Both the position numbers and the translations under genes were made by a program. From Peribacillus sp044761985 (GTDB taxonomy: Bacteria > Bacillota > Bacilli > Bacillales > DSM-1321), in NCBI RefSeq assembly GCF_044761985.1, contig NZ_JBIWDK010000006.1:1-64000 (forward strand): a DNA stretch of 64,000 nucleotides, read 5' to 3'. Shown here in pieces: positions 45,030-54,294 of this stretch. Every line of letters begins with the position of its first letter. Position 1 is the stretch's first letter. The notes under the pieces are model-generated. The model searched no databases. It saw nothing but the letters and a program-made list of their open reading frames with translations, and had not been told where the DNA came from.

Positions 45030-46262
45030 CTATTTAGCTTGTATCGCAAGGACTGTTTCTAAGATGACATTCACACCTTTTTCACAATCTTCCCAAGATG
45101 TCAGCTCGTTTTCGCAGTGGCTTTTTCCGTTGACACTTGGAACGAAAACCATCGCGGTAGGGATATAGCTTGCGATGAATTGTGCATCATGCCCAGCTCC
45201 ACTTACCATTCTTTTGTAGGAATACCCCAATGAATTAGTAGATTGCTCTAATAAATCGCAAAGTGACTCATCAAACCAAACCGTATCGCGTCCCCATAGC
45301 TTTGTGGCAGTGACTTCACACCCATCATTTGAGCCTGACTGTATTAGCCCTTTTATAATTTCTTCTACACGCTCAATAACCTGTTGATCCTTATGTCTCG
45401 CTTCTAATGTAAAAACTACTTTATTCGGAATGACTGTATGAATATTAGGATGCACATTTACCCGCCCTATGGTAAAAACTAAATCTTCATCAAGAAGATT
45501 TAACTTTTGAATGGCTTCTGTGACAAGACTATTTGTCGTAAAGAAGGCATCTTTTCTCATATTCATAGGAGTGGTTCCAGCATGGTCTGATTCGCCAGTC
45601 ACTTCTATTTCGTAGCAGACCATTCCAAGAACACATTCCACTACACCAATCTTCAAAGCTTCTCTTTCAAGGATAGGTCCTTGCTCAATATGTAATTCTA
45701 AAAAGGCTGTGGCCTCTTTTAGGCGGGACTCAATGTCTCCTGCATACCCAATCGAGTTCAGGGCATCTTCGAAAGTAATTCCATCACTATCGTTTTTTTG
45801 TATCATCGTAGTTTTTTCAAATTTCCCCGAAAGGACCCCGGAGGCCATCATCGAAGGCTCGAATCTAGCTCCTTCTTCATTTGTAAAATTGACGATCGTG
45901 ATTGGAACATTTGGTTTGATATCATTATCTACTAAGGTACGAACCACTTCCAACCCAGCAGCCACCCCTAGGATTCCATCAAAGCGCCCACCTTTTTTCA
46001 CGGTATCCATATGTGAACCCATGACGATTGGCGGTTTATTCTCCAAACCTTCTAATGTAGCGTAAATATTACCCATATCATCAACTTTAATCGACATTCC
46101 TAATTCTTCACAACAAGAGCAAAAGTAATCTCTGACTAAACGGTCTTCTTCAGTCAACGAAAGGCGGGTGACTCCATTATTTTCAGTACGTCCGAAATCT
46201 GCAAATTTTTCAAGTGAGTCACTTAACCTCTTACCATTTATCAGTAGTTTTTGCTTTTTCAT
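45030..46262 (-). CDS. M20-family N-carbamoyl-L-amino-acid hydrolase/allantoate amidohydrolase
   Basis: A 410-residue dinuclear metal amidohydrolase of the HyuC/AllC branch of peptidase family M20. Metal ligands and catalytic residues are in IVMGSHMDTVKKGGRFDG (His and Asp), FTNEEGARF (Glu pair), LELHIEQGPILE (His) and SHCENELTSWE (His). The insertion domain carries the family TGESDHAGTTPM. It releases ammonia and CO2 from carbamoyl groups, or ureidoglycine/ureidoglycolate from allantoate; the sequence does not decide. The xanthine dehydrogenase operon 28 kb away makes a purine route attractive but not proven. It is divergent from the double-MerR gene across 282 bases, so that protein may regulate it. 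Confidence 0.9.
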   Translation of the reverse strand: MKKQKLLINGKRLSDSLEKFADFGRTENNGVTRLSLTEEDRLVRDYFCSCCEELGMSIKVDDMGNIYATLEGLENKPPIVMGSHMDTVKKGGRFDGILGVAAGLEVVRTLVDNDIKPNVPITIVNFTNEEGARFEPSMMASGVLSGKFEKTTMIQKNDSDGITFEDALNSIGYAGDIESRLKEATAFLELHIEQGPILEREALKIGVVECVLGMVCYEIEVTGESDHAGTTPMNMRKDAFFTTNSLVTEAIQKLNLLDEDLVFTIGRVNVHPNIHTVIPNKVVFTLEARHKDQQVIERVEEIIKGLIQSGSNDGCEVTATKLWGRDTVWFDESLCDLLEQSTNSLGYSYKRMVSGAGHDAQFIASYIPTAMVFVPSVNGKSHCENELTSWEDCEKGVNVILETVLAIQAK

Positions 46263-46544
46263 AGAGCACTACTCCCTTCGAATACTTACTAAAAAACATG
46301 ATGACTTTCTATAAAACTTAATTTTCGGATTATTCTTTTTATTATACTTGCATAGACTGTTACATTCATTAGACAAAAAGTTAATTCTTTGGACCGTTTT
46401 TTATACCTTTTATCTATTTTCAATTACTACTATCTAAAACAACAAAAAACACTACCAACAATTGTTTTTTACTAAGGGATATGAAATGTTGTTGTATTTT
46501 TAAAAGTTAACTATAATGGAAAAGCTAAAGGAAGGAGTGATTTA

Positions 46545-47264
46545 ATGCGAACAAATGAAGTAGCAAAAAAAGTGAAAGTTCACCCTAACACTGTAAGGCT
46601 TTATGAGGATTGGGGGTTTATTTCTTCAGTTCCCAGAGAAGCAAATACATACAGGAGATATTCAAACATCCATCTAATTCAAATGCAAATCGCTCGCTAT
46701 GCTTTTCGACAAGAATTCATTCAAAATAACCTGCGCAAACAAGCTACCCGAATTGTCCGATTAAGTGGTAGTGAGCTGTTTAGCGAGGCATTAATAGAAG
46801 CAAATAAATATCTGCAATTTTTAGAAGCGGAGTATTCTTATACTTGTCGTGCTGTCCAAATAGTTGAAAAGATTTTAACGAAGGTAGTAGTTCATACTGA
46901 GACATACACTCATAGAGAAGTAGCAATTAATCTGCAATTAACGGAAGAGACCCTTAGGAATTGGGAAAGAAATGGCTTATTTACGGTAAAACGAAATTCC
47001 CAAAACCGACGTCAATATTCAGAGCGTGATATTCAGAAACTATTAATTATTCGTACGCTTCGTACTGCTCATTTTTCCATTGCAGCCATACATCATTTAA
47101 TAGAAGGTATTGAAGAAGTGCAAACCGCACGGGATATTCAATCCCTTTTAAATTCACCAAAGTTTGCTGATGAATTTTTACATGTTACAGATGAACTTGA
47201 GATAAATTTAAAAAATGCGATGAAAGACGTAAAGTCAATCATCCCATTATTAGAGGACTTATAA
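46545..47264 (+). CDS. MerR-family regulator with two DNA-binding domains
   Basis: A 239-residue protein. An N-terminal MerR winged helix (EVAKKVKVHPNTVRLYEDWGF...YRRYSNIHLI, residues about 5-65) is followed by a helical region and then a second MerR-like helix-turn-helix (REVAINLQLTEETLRNWERNGL...RRQYSERDIQKL, about 125-185). Two such domains in one chain are unusual, since MerR proteins carry one and dimerise through a C-terminal coiled coil. No cysteine-rich effector domain is present. Its TAA interlocks with the stop of the HelD-like gene on the other strand (6-base overlap). It may control the divergent amidohydrolase gene. Confidence 0.85.
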   Translation: MRTNEVAKKVKVHPNTVRLYEDWGFISSVPREANTYRRYSNIHLIQMQIARYAFRQEFIQNNLRKQATRIVRLSGSELFSEALIEANKYLQFLEAEYSYTCRAVQIVEKILTKVVVHTETYTHREVAINLQLTEETLRNWERNGLFTVKRNSQNRRQYSERDIQKLLIIRTLRTAHFSIAAIHHLIEGIEEVQTARDIQSLLNSPKFADEFLHVTDELEINLKNAMKDVKSIIPLLEDL

Positions 47265-49286
47265 TAAAGGAGACGGATTTACTTCGTCTTTTAAAATGGT
47301 TAGTTCATGCATTGCTCTTGTCGTTGAAATATAGAGTAACCCACGATCGAATTCATTCCGATAATTCGTGCCATTTACGAATGGCACTATTACCGAGTCA
47401 AATTCAAGTCCCTTTGCATATTGGATTGTTGTTAAAATAATCCCCTTTTCAAATTTTTCTGTATGAGCATCTACTAGGTGAATCGGCAAATGGTTTACAT
47501 GTTCTTTTAACAAAACAAGTTCTGATTCCGTTTTACAAATGATGGCTGTAGATTTGAAATCATTTTTAATAGATCCAAGCAATCTCAAAATCATTTCATT
47601 CAATGTTTTATAGGGGATTTCTTTTGGTTCCTCTCCGTGACGAGCGATTGGATGAATTGTCGAATTCCGCATGAATTTTTTCGCATACATTGCGATTTCA
47701 TAAGATGACCTGTAACTAGTCGTTAGTTCAACATATTCTAGGTTTGAAAAAATTTGCTCAAAACCTTCTTTTGAAATTGTTTCGTATGGTAGAAGTGCCT
47801 GACTAAAATCACCAATAATCGTACGTTTACACTCAAATACTTTTTCGAGTAGTGCATATTGAATCGGTGTATAATCTTGCATCTCGTCTAGGACAAAATG
47901 CTGTATCATATCAAATGTCTTTATACCCTCAAAGTAAAGCTGACAATAAAGATAGGGATATACATCGGTAAATTCAAAGTGCCGCTTTTTGAAATAGAAT
48001 GTTTCTTCACTGAATTCCGACATAAATGCTTTATAAATATCGATTGCGGAGTTAATAAGTAGCCGTTTTTTTAATCGTTTTACGATTTCGTTTTTACTGG
48101 GTAGTTTTAGTTCACCTTGGCGCTTCGTCTTGAGAACATTCATTACATCATCAGCTATCATCTCTAAGCGAATAAGTACGGGTTCTTTTGCATATTTGCT
48201 GAAACGATTCTGCAAATATTCTGTTGTGAATTCATAATCAGCAACCGAAAGGGTACCATTTTTAAATAAGGTTGAGTTCAATCTTTGTAAAAAAGCATTT
48301 AACTGTTCTACAAAAGCATAAGTTGATTTGATCGAAGCTCTTATTGCATAGTCACTTTTGGGATCTGCTAAAATATCTTTTACCTCTTGTTCAAACGATA
48401 CGTAAGTTAAGTGGTTAGGAAGTAACTGTTCCGTTAACTCATCTATAGTAAAGGAACGGATTGGCTGCTCGCCAAGTTCCGGTAGGACTGAAGATATATA
48501 ATCACCGAAAACTTTGTTAGGGGATAGTATAAAAATTCGATTTGCTTGTAGTGTATCTCGAAATTTGTATAAAAGGTACGCAATACGATGCAGAGCAACT
48601 GCCGTTTTCCCCGATCCCGTGACACCTTGTATGATGACATTATAGGCAGAATCATTACGGACAATTTTATTTTGTTCCCGTTGAATTGAGGTCACGATCG
48701 TTTTCATTTTAGCATTCGCATGCTCACTTAAAGTCTTTTGTAACACAGCATCCTGAATTGTTAATGAGCTTTCAACCATATACTCAATTTTGGAATTTTC
48801 GATTTTGAATTGCCTTTTCGAAACAATTTCACCGTCAAAATGATTTTCTTTTGCCTCATAATAAGCTTTTCCTATTTCAAATTCATAGTACATATTACAA
48901 ACCGGAGCACGCCAATCATAGATGAGATTATTACTGGCTTCATCACTAAATCCAAAACGGCCTATATAAAATGATTCCACTTCATCTGGTTCATCGCCTT
49001 CATAAACAAAATTAAATCGACCAAAGTATGGGGAATCGATCAGTTTCTGTAGTTGCTCTCGTTCGGTAACTTGAGCAAAACCCCGTCGGTCAATCATATT
49101 CAACGTTTGGCTATAATCATATATCTCAAATTTATCGATTTCACTTTTGTAATCAATCATATATTTTTGTAACTCTTTATAGGAGTGGTCTTGTTTTGTA
49201 ATATCTTTTGAAACTTGTTCATAAGCTTCCTTTAGCTTTTCTATAGTATGTTCGAAATATGTTAATTCTCGTGAGTCCATCATCAT
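47259..49286 (-). CDS. HelD-like UvrD-family ATPase
   Basis: A 675-residue superfamily 1 ATPase of the HelD type, which in Bacillus and actinobacteria binds RNA polymerase, releases it from DNA and, in some cases, protects it from rifamycins. The N-terminal long helical arm (about residues 5-60) and the segment YIGRFGFSDE...IYDWRAPVCNMYYE are HelD-family traits. Walker A is QGVTGSGKTAVALHR (about 220-234), the DExx-type box is FVLDEMQDYTPIQY, and later motifs TTSYRSSYEIA, YAKGLEFDSVIVPF and YISTTRAMHEL are complete. It is about 100 residues shorter than B. subtilis HelD. Three successive ATG codons follow AAGGAGG; the second or third has better spacing, so the protein may begin at 49283 or 49280. 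Confidence 0.85.
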   Translation of the reverse strand: MMMDSRELTYFEHTIEKLKEAYEQVSKDITKQDHSYKELQKYMIDYKSEIDKFEIYDYSQTLNMIDRRGFAQVTEREQLQKLIDSPYFGRFNFVYEGDEPDEVESFYIGRFGFSDEASNNLIYDWRAPVCNMYYEFEIGKAYYEAKENHFDGEIVSKRQFKIENSKIEYMVESSLTIQDAVLQKTLSEHANAKMKTIVTSIQREQNKIVRNDSAYNVIIQGVTGSGKTAVALHRIAYLLYKFRDTLQANRIFILSPNKVFGDYISSVLPELGEQPIRSFTIDELTEQLLPNHLTYVSFEQEVKDILADPKSDYAIRASIKSTYAFVEQLNAFLQRLNSTLFKNGTLSVADYEFTTEYLQNRFSKYAKEPVLIRLEMIADDVMNVLKTKRQGELKLPSKNEIVKRLKKRLLINSAIDIYKAFMSEFSEETFYFKKRHFEFTDVYPYLYCQLYFEGIKTFDMIQHFVLDEMQDYTPIQYALLEKVFECKRTIIGDFSQALLPYETISKEGFEQIFSNLEYVELTTSYRSSYEIAMYAKKFMRNSTIHPIARHGEEPKEIPYKTLNEMILRLLGSIKNDFKSTAIICKTESELVLLKEHVNHLPIHLVDAHTEKFEKGIILTTIQYAKGLEFDSVIVPFVNGTNYRNEFDRGLLYISTTRAMHELTILKDEVNPSPLL

Positions 49287-49437
49287 CGTCCTCCTTTTTA
49301 CCAGTAATCACTAGTTTAACGATTCAAACTTCGCTGGTGTGTATATGGAGGGTTTAAAAAGTTTATGAAAAATCTTACAAATAATATATTTCCTATTTTG
49401 GATGTGGCAGATAACTAGTAAGGTTTTTCAAAAATAA

Positions 49438-49477
49438 AGAGATCCCTTCTATTCGATTTCTAGTAGAAAGGATCTCT
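49438..49477 (-). terminator. Terminator of the gene at 49550-50434
   Basis: AGAGATCCCTTCTA (49438-49451) pairs with TAGAAAGGATCTCT (49464-49477), one mismatch; on the minus strand TTTATTTTTG follows. Confidence 0.75.
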
Positions 49478-49549
49478 TTATATGAAAGTAGGATTTTGAT
49501 TTTTTTGATGCAGGTCTGTGCTAATATCCTTATTGTCCTCTGATGTTCC

Positions 49550-50434
49550 TTAAACTTGTTTCACTTTTCCCAATAGCCCGATTGATAAATATTGCTTATT
49601 TTCATCGAAATCCCATAACCAATGGCGCAAGGAAAAATCTTGCCGATCCACTTTACTCATATAATGCTGGATGGCAATTAATGCGGCCCCATACCCGACA
49701 TTGGAAGCTAATGAAAAAATGGCGTTAATTCCTTGATTGGTAGTCTCAATGTATTCTGGTTCCATCTTCAAGATATCGGACCAGGTTATGTAGAACCCAT
49801 TTCCAGTACAACACTTGAAGGCTACATCCTGCAAATTAAGCACAACCTGATCTCTTACATCCAAAAATCCATCTTTTATTCTTACTAAATCCAACTGTTC
49901 ATAGTGGTGTTTATTCTTTTCAAGAGTATCTAATGCCCAATTATAAAATAATTGAGTATAAATGGCCGATGTTGCGAATATGTCAAATTGGCCAATATAA
50001 TCATTGAATTCATTATGAACGATTTCTGATAACTTATCCTTCATATTCAATACGTATTGAATAATGTCTTCAGTCTTTTCACCATGCTCCAACATGGAAG
50101 TCAGTGTTTGTTCGAAATTTATTTTATCCAATCCGGTCACATCCATTGCAACTAACTGAATTTTATTGCGAGTACTTTCTGAAAAGTTCTTGATTCCATT
50201 TACCATGCTTTCTTTATCTATATCGAATAAATAAATCGAATTACATTTTGTTGATAGATGATTTAAATCCAGATCATCACAATTGCCCGCTCCAATAATC
50301 CCTATTTTATTTACAAAAGCTTGTTTGGAAAAAACGGTATCAAATAATTCTGTTACCCGTTCACGATGTTTTCCCCATTTAATCCTTCTATATTCGTCAC
50401 GATTATGATTCAAATCCCTTTGGAAGGCTTCCAA
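49550..50434 (-). CDS. Unknown protein with Rossmann-like N-terminal fold
   Basis: A 294-residue soluble protein. Residues about 42-75 read KIGIIGAGNCDDLDLNHLS then SIYLFDIDKESM, a glycine-rich nucleotide-binding strand-turn-helix followed by an acidic strand end, as in SAM-dependent methyltransferases. Later NIQLV-like (RNKIQLVAMDVTG) fits the next methyltransferase strand. The C-terminal half is unfamiliar and contains CCTGNGFYITWSDIL and SLRHWLWDF. I cannot name the family; a methyltransferase-like fold is the cautious reading. The TTG start lies 10 bases after AAGGAG. It is monocistronic. Confidence 0.65.
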   Translation of the reverse strand: MEAFQRDLNHNRDEYRRIKWGKHRERVTELFDTVFSKQAFVNKIGIIGAGNCDDLDLNHLSTKCNSIYLFDIDKESMVNGIKNFSESTRNKIQLVAMDVTGLDKINFEQTLTSMLEHGEKTEDIIQYVLNMKDKLSEIVHNEFNDYIGQFDIFATSAIYTQLFYNWALDTLEKNKHHYEQLDLVRIKDGFLDVRDQVVLNLQDVAFKCCTGNGFYITWSDILKMEPEYIETTNQGINAIFSLASNVGYGAALIAIQHYMSKVDRQDFSLRHWLWDFDENKQYLSIGLLGKVKQV

Positions 50435-50622
50435 GACTTAACACTCCTTTATGTACAACTGATTAAACTATTGTATCAAAAGACTGCTCTAATGTAGAGA
50501 TTCTCAGCAACAAGGAAATGGTATTTTTCCAAGAGATAAATAAGTAAATTTGGATATCTTTTTGTATATCTCAAACATTAGAATATAATGGAAATAAGAG
50601 AATGGATAATAGGGGGCATATC

Positions 50623-51354
50623 GTGAGTAAGACAAAAAAGATTTTATTGATTTTACTTGTAATTTTTCTATTTATATTAGCCGGAGTAGTCATCCTGATG
50701 TATTCCTTCACACAAGGTATGAAGGGTGATCCTGATGAAGAAAAGAAAGTCCGGGTGCAAGCGGAACAATATCTAGTGGAAAATTTTAAAGAAAAAACGT
50801 ATGTATACGACGTGTTATACGATAACATGGGTAACTTTGATGAGTTTGAATACGCCGCTAAAGTTAGAGAGGAAAAGTATGGTACAGAATTTCTTGTGTA
50901 TTCTAACGTGCATACTGGAAAAATGGAGGATTCCTTTATTTCCAACAAATGGAGAGATGATTCAGAAAAAGAAATAAAGCCCTATATCGAAGAAAAAATT
51001 GGGGATGTAAAGTCATCAGTGGAAATGAAAGAAATTACTGATAGTAACAATTATGAAGAAATCCAGGCTAAAATAGGGGATTCTAGTGAATTAGTTGTCC
51101 TTTTTGATAGGGAGATTGGAAGAGAATTAGATATTGACCCGAATCATCCAAAAAGTTATAAAGAGTATGATGTTGCACCATCTATCCTTCTTACAATTCA
51201 CCGTAAAAAACAAGATTCAGATGAAAATGATTTTAACAGTATTATTCAATCCATTAAAACCGACCGCGCTCTTGTTCGAGGTGAACTCATCGTGAATTAC
51301 GTCAGCATTGATGGAGTGGCATTAGAAGATGACGAATGGCGAAAAACGTTTTAA
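50623..51354 (+). CDS. Single-span membrane protein of unknown function
   Basis: A 243-residue protein with a short cytosolic N-terminus, one membrane helix (KILLILLVIFLFILAGVVIL, about residues 5-25) and an acidic extracellular domain of about 215 residues rich in Glu/Asp/Lys. The GTG at 50623 follows AGGGGG by 7 bases, whereas ATG 50602 precedes that site. The extracellular part begins with a QAEQYLVENFKEKTYVYDVLYDNMG segment that resembles small secreted Bacillus proteins, but I recognise no named domain. It is followed by a perfect 38-base palindrome. Confidence 0.65.
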   Translation: MSKTKKILLILLVIFLFILAGVVILMYSFTQGMKGDPDEEKKVRVQAEQYLVENFKEKTYVYDVLYDNMGNFDEFEYAAKVREEKYGTEFLVYSNVHTGKMEDSFISNKWRDDSEKEIKPYIEEKIGDVKSSVEMKEITDSNNYEEIQAKIGDSSELVVLFDREIGRELDIDPNHPKSYKEYDVAPSILLTIHRKKQDSDENDFNSIIQSIKTDRALVRGELIVNYVSIDGVALEDDEWRKTF

Positions 51355-51385
51355 CCTATGTATTGCCAATATGGGTCCTGTTCAA

Positions 51386-51423
51386 AGGTTTAGACACTGT
51401 TTATATAAACAGTGTCTAAACCT
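51386..51423. terminator. Perfect 38-base palindrome, possible terminator
   Basis: The arms 51386-51404 (AGGTTTAGACACTGTTTAT) and 51405-51423 are exact reverse complements with no spacer. It lies between convergent genes. The nearest T run is 11 bases further on the plus strand, so classic termination is imperfect. Confidence 0.5.
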
Positions 51424-51464
51424 GACTATTCATTTTTTTAGTGATGAAAAAGGCATACTACTTC

Positions 51465-52742
51465 TTATGATATGATTTCTTTATTTGACTCCATTGTAAA
51501 TTTATCCTTTGTTTTTCCTTTCATGCTGTTAGCAACTAGCACGCAAATCATACTGAAGATAAATAATCCAAGGAAGAAAATCCATGCAACACGGTAGCTT
51601 TCAGTGAGATCATAGATTAAACCGGAAACAATGACCCCTAAGGAACCTGCTGCCACAAAGAAGACTTGTACGACTCCAAAAATTGCTCCGAAATCTTTGT
51701 TACCAAAAATATCGTTTGTCATGAATGGAGGTCCTAATGTCGAGATCACGACACTGAATCCAAAAGCAATCGCAAATAAGTAGGCGAAAGCAGGGCCTTT
51801 AGCCAACAGAAGGGATAGCATGGCAATAGTCATACATATCCCTACATAGATAGCTCCTCCAGTAGTACCGAACTTATCCAATACAGCACCTAAAATCAAT
51901 TTTCCCACTGTGTTTGCGAGGGAAAGCAGGCCAAAAATCGTACCGGCAAAGAGGGCGGGATGACCAATATCTATTAAATAAGCGGGAATATGCATCTGTA
52001 CACCCCCTGCCACCAATGCAAAACAAACGATTCCTAGTACAAAAATCCAAAACATCGCTGTCTTCTTGGCTTCGCCCATCATTAATCCGCTCTTCTCTGT
52101 CTCTATTTTCTCAGTTGACTCCATTTTATCAGCACCAAGTGGGGCTAGGCCTTTTTCGGAAGGACTTTTCTTGGCAAATAGTAAAACAAACGGCAATGTT
52201 AAGACAATGAGAAGTATTCCCGCTATAACATAGGCTGTTGGCTTTATGATAGGTATCTGTGTCGCGGGTTTTTCAAATATTCCCATTTCCATTATGGTAA
52301 CGAACTGGTTTTATGAGAAAAAGGGAAAGGCCATGGGTTTTGCTTTTGCAGGATCAGGAATAGGCGCTGCGGTGCTTAGTCCTGTATTAACTACCATCAT
52401 CACAAACTACGGATGGAGAACAATACAAAAGTATAGAGCTGAATTGGCTAATGAGTATGACATGAATCCCAAGCCCGCCACCACTACACAAATGGACATG
52501 ATCAATCTCATATTACCCTTAGCCAGTAGCTTTCCCATAAAGGGGGAAGCTACTGCCACGCCAAGACCAGCTATGGAAAGAGCAATTGAAAAAGTGGTTC
52601 TACTTATTCCTAAATCTTCAGTAACAGAAACCATAAATAAGCTGTGTAAAGAATTTATTATAGAGTAAGCGGCAAACATTATAAAGAACCCACATAATAC
52701 AACATACCAACCATAGAATACGCCTTTAGCTCCTTGCTCCAT
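51465..52742 (-). pseudogene. MFS transporter gene disrupted by an internal inversion
   Basis: The N-terminal part (52742-52423: MEQGAKGVFYGWYVVLCGFF, then helices 2-3) and the C-terminal part (52235-51465: AYVIAGILLIVLTLPF to the end) lie on the minus strand, but the piece between them, 52236-52422, reads on the plus strand (GICVAGFSNIPISIMV, WFYEKKGKAMGFAFAGSG, TTIITNYGWRT). Flipping those 187 bases gives one uninterrupted frame of 426 codons including the stop (320+187+771 bases), joining YFC-IVGFMIG and YGWRT-AYVIAG, exactly as in oxalate/formate-type MFS carriers. As it stands the product is cut after about 110 residues. It is the last gene of the CoA-degradation operon and was presumably the importer of its substrate. 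Confidence 0.88.
52236..52422. other. 187-bp inverted segment bounded by TGTT/AACA
   Basis: The segment is bounded by TGTT (52236-52239) and its complement AACA (52419-52422). Both junctions are base-precise and neither side shows loss or gain. Apart from these four bases I see no longer inverted repeat, so site-specific recombination is not obvious. Confidence 0.85.
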
Positions 52743-52784
52743 ACATTACCGCCTTTCTCCAACCACTTCAATTACCTTCGAAGA

Positions 52785-54260
52785 TTAACCGATATCAATA
52801 TAACATGTTTTCTCACGAGTGAATTCCATAATAGAATCCACACCGTATCCACTACTTTTTTGTCCACCGAAAGGCAACTCAGGACCTACTGTCCGGTATG
52901 TATTGACCCAGACATTTCCTGACTCCAATTTCCGAATCATTCGGTGTGCCCGGTTCAAGTTGGTCGTCCAAACGCCTGCTCCTAAACCGAATTCAGTATC
53001 ATTGGCCATAGCAATCGCTTCATCTTCCGTATCAAAAGGGATGACGGTCGCCACCGGACCGAATATTTCCTCCTGACAAATTCGAAGGGTGTTACTATCC
53101 ACCCTGATTAATGTAGGCTCAATCCAGTAACCTTCCGCTAAATGTGGCATATCCGGCAATAGATCCTTTCCTCCGTGGCGACCGCCGATGATAATTTCTC
53201 TCCCTTCTTTTTTACCTAATTCTATATACGAGCACACTTTTTCATATTGTATGGCATTAGCAATTGGCCCCATGGCGCTTTCAGGATGCATCGGATCTCC
53301 TAGTTGGATATACTCGATGATCACTTCTTTCATTTTGGTCACCATCTCATCAATAATCGATCTTTGAATAAGGATCCTGGAACCACCTACACATAGTTGG
53401 CCTGCATTCCCAGTGAAAATCCCATTGAGTGTAACACCTTGTGCAGCTTTTTCAAGATCGGCATCCTCAAAGACGATGTTTGCTGATTTTCCACCAAGTT
53501 CAAACGTCATAGGCTTTGGATTTTTAGCCGTTGATTGGGCAATTGCCCTGGCCGTTGCCCCGGATCCAGTTAGGCTGACTCTATTCACGTTAGGATGACT
53601 GACCAATGTATTACCTACTTCCACTCCATCCCCTGAAACAACATTCAGAGTACCAGGGGGAAGAACCTCATTAATTAATTCACCGTACCTTAATGATGCG
53701 ACAGAGGCCAGTTCAGATGGTTTGATTATGACGGTATTCCCTGCAGCAAGGGCATAGGCCGCTTTAACGGTAAAAGTAAAAAGAGGTGAGTTCCATGGAA
53801 GTATTCCTACAACCACCCCATAAGGTTCCCGTAATGTATATCCAACACTTGATGAACCCAACTGGACGGTATCTCCCTTGCTTCCTACAGCTGTCGCTCC
53901 TGCTGCATCGTACCAGTAACTTGCTAAACTTGGAATGAGTCCGTAACTCGTTTCCCTAATGACCCACCCATTATCTCTAGTCTCTAACTCCGAAAGTTCT
54001 TTACCATGTTGGACAATCAGATCACCAATTCTCCTCAAATAGTTTGCCCGCTCCATAGCTGGTAGGGTAGACCAGCCCTCAAAAGCACGCCTTGCTGCCC
54101 TTACTGCCGATTCGGCATCTTCGACTGTACTGTTAGGAATAGTGGCCCATACCTTTCCCGTAGATGGATTGATACTTTCTATTTGTCTTCCGGAAGAAGA
54201 TTGAATTAATTTCCCGTTGATCATGTTTTGAAAATCCCTAATTTCATTTGCTATTTTCAA
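52785..54260 (-). CDS. Aldehyde dehydrogenase (NAD(P)+)
   Basis: A 491-residue aldehyde dehydrogenase. Characteristic blocks: GILPWNSPLFTFTVKAAYALAAGNTVIIKPSE, the catalytic Glu in TFELGGKSANIVF (about residue 256) and the catalytic Cys in GNAGQLCVGGSRIL (about residue 290), then EEIFGPVATVIPF and the C-terminal PFGGQKSSGYG. It is the eighth gene of the operon, 34 bases after the acyl-CoA dehydrogenase gene, with a TTG start behind AAGGCGGAG. In context it may oxidise the aldehyde released by the neighbouring retro-aldolase-like proteins. Substrate unproven. Confidence 0.93.
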   Translation of the reverse strand: MKIANEIRDFQNMINGKLIQSSSGRQIESINPSTGKVWATIPNSTVEDAESAVRAARRAFEGWSTLPAMERANYLRRIGDLIVQHGKELSELETRDNGWVIRETSYGLIPSLASYWYDAAGATAVGSKGDTVQLGSSSVGYTLREPYGVVVGILPWNSPLFTFTVKAAYALAAGNTVIIKPSELASVASLRYGELINEVLPPGTLNVVSGDGVEVGNTLVSHPNVNRVSLTGSGATARAIAQSTAKNPKPMTFELGGKSANIVFEDADLEKAAQGVTLNGIFTGNAGQLCVGGSRILIQRSIIDEMVTKMKEVIIEYIQLGDPMHPESAMGPIANAIQYEKVCSYIELGKKEGREIIIGGRHGGKDLLPDMPHLAEGYWIEPTLIRVDSNTLRICQEEIFGPVATVIPFDTEDEAIAMANDTEFGLGAGVWTTNLNRAHRMIRKLESGNVWVNTYRTVGPELPFGGQKSSGYGVDSIMEFTREKTCYIDIG

Positions 54261-54294
54261 AGTTCAACTCCGCCTTTCAAAATGAGTATATATT

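Noticed and set aside
52246..52668. 140-codon plus-strand frame beginning MIGICVAGFSN
   Set aside because: Its first ~60 residues are the inverted middle of the MFS gene and the rest is antisense to the MFS N-terminal part; it is explained by the inversion and is not a separate gene.
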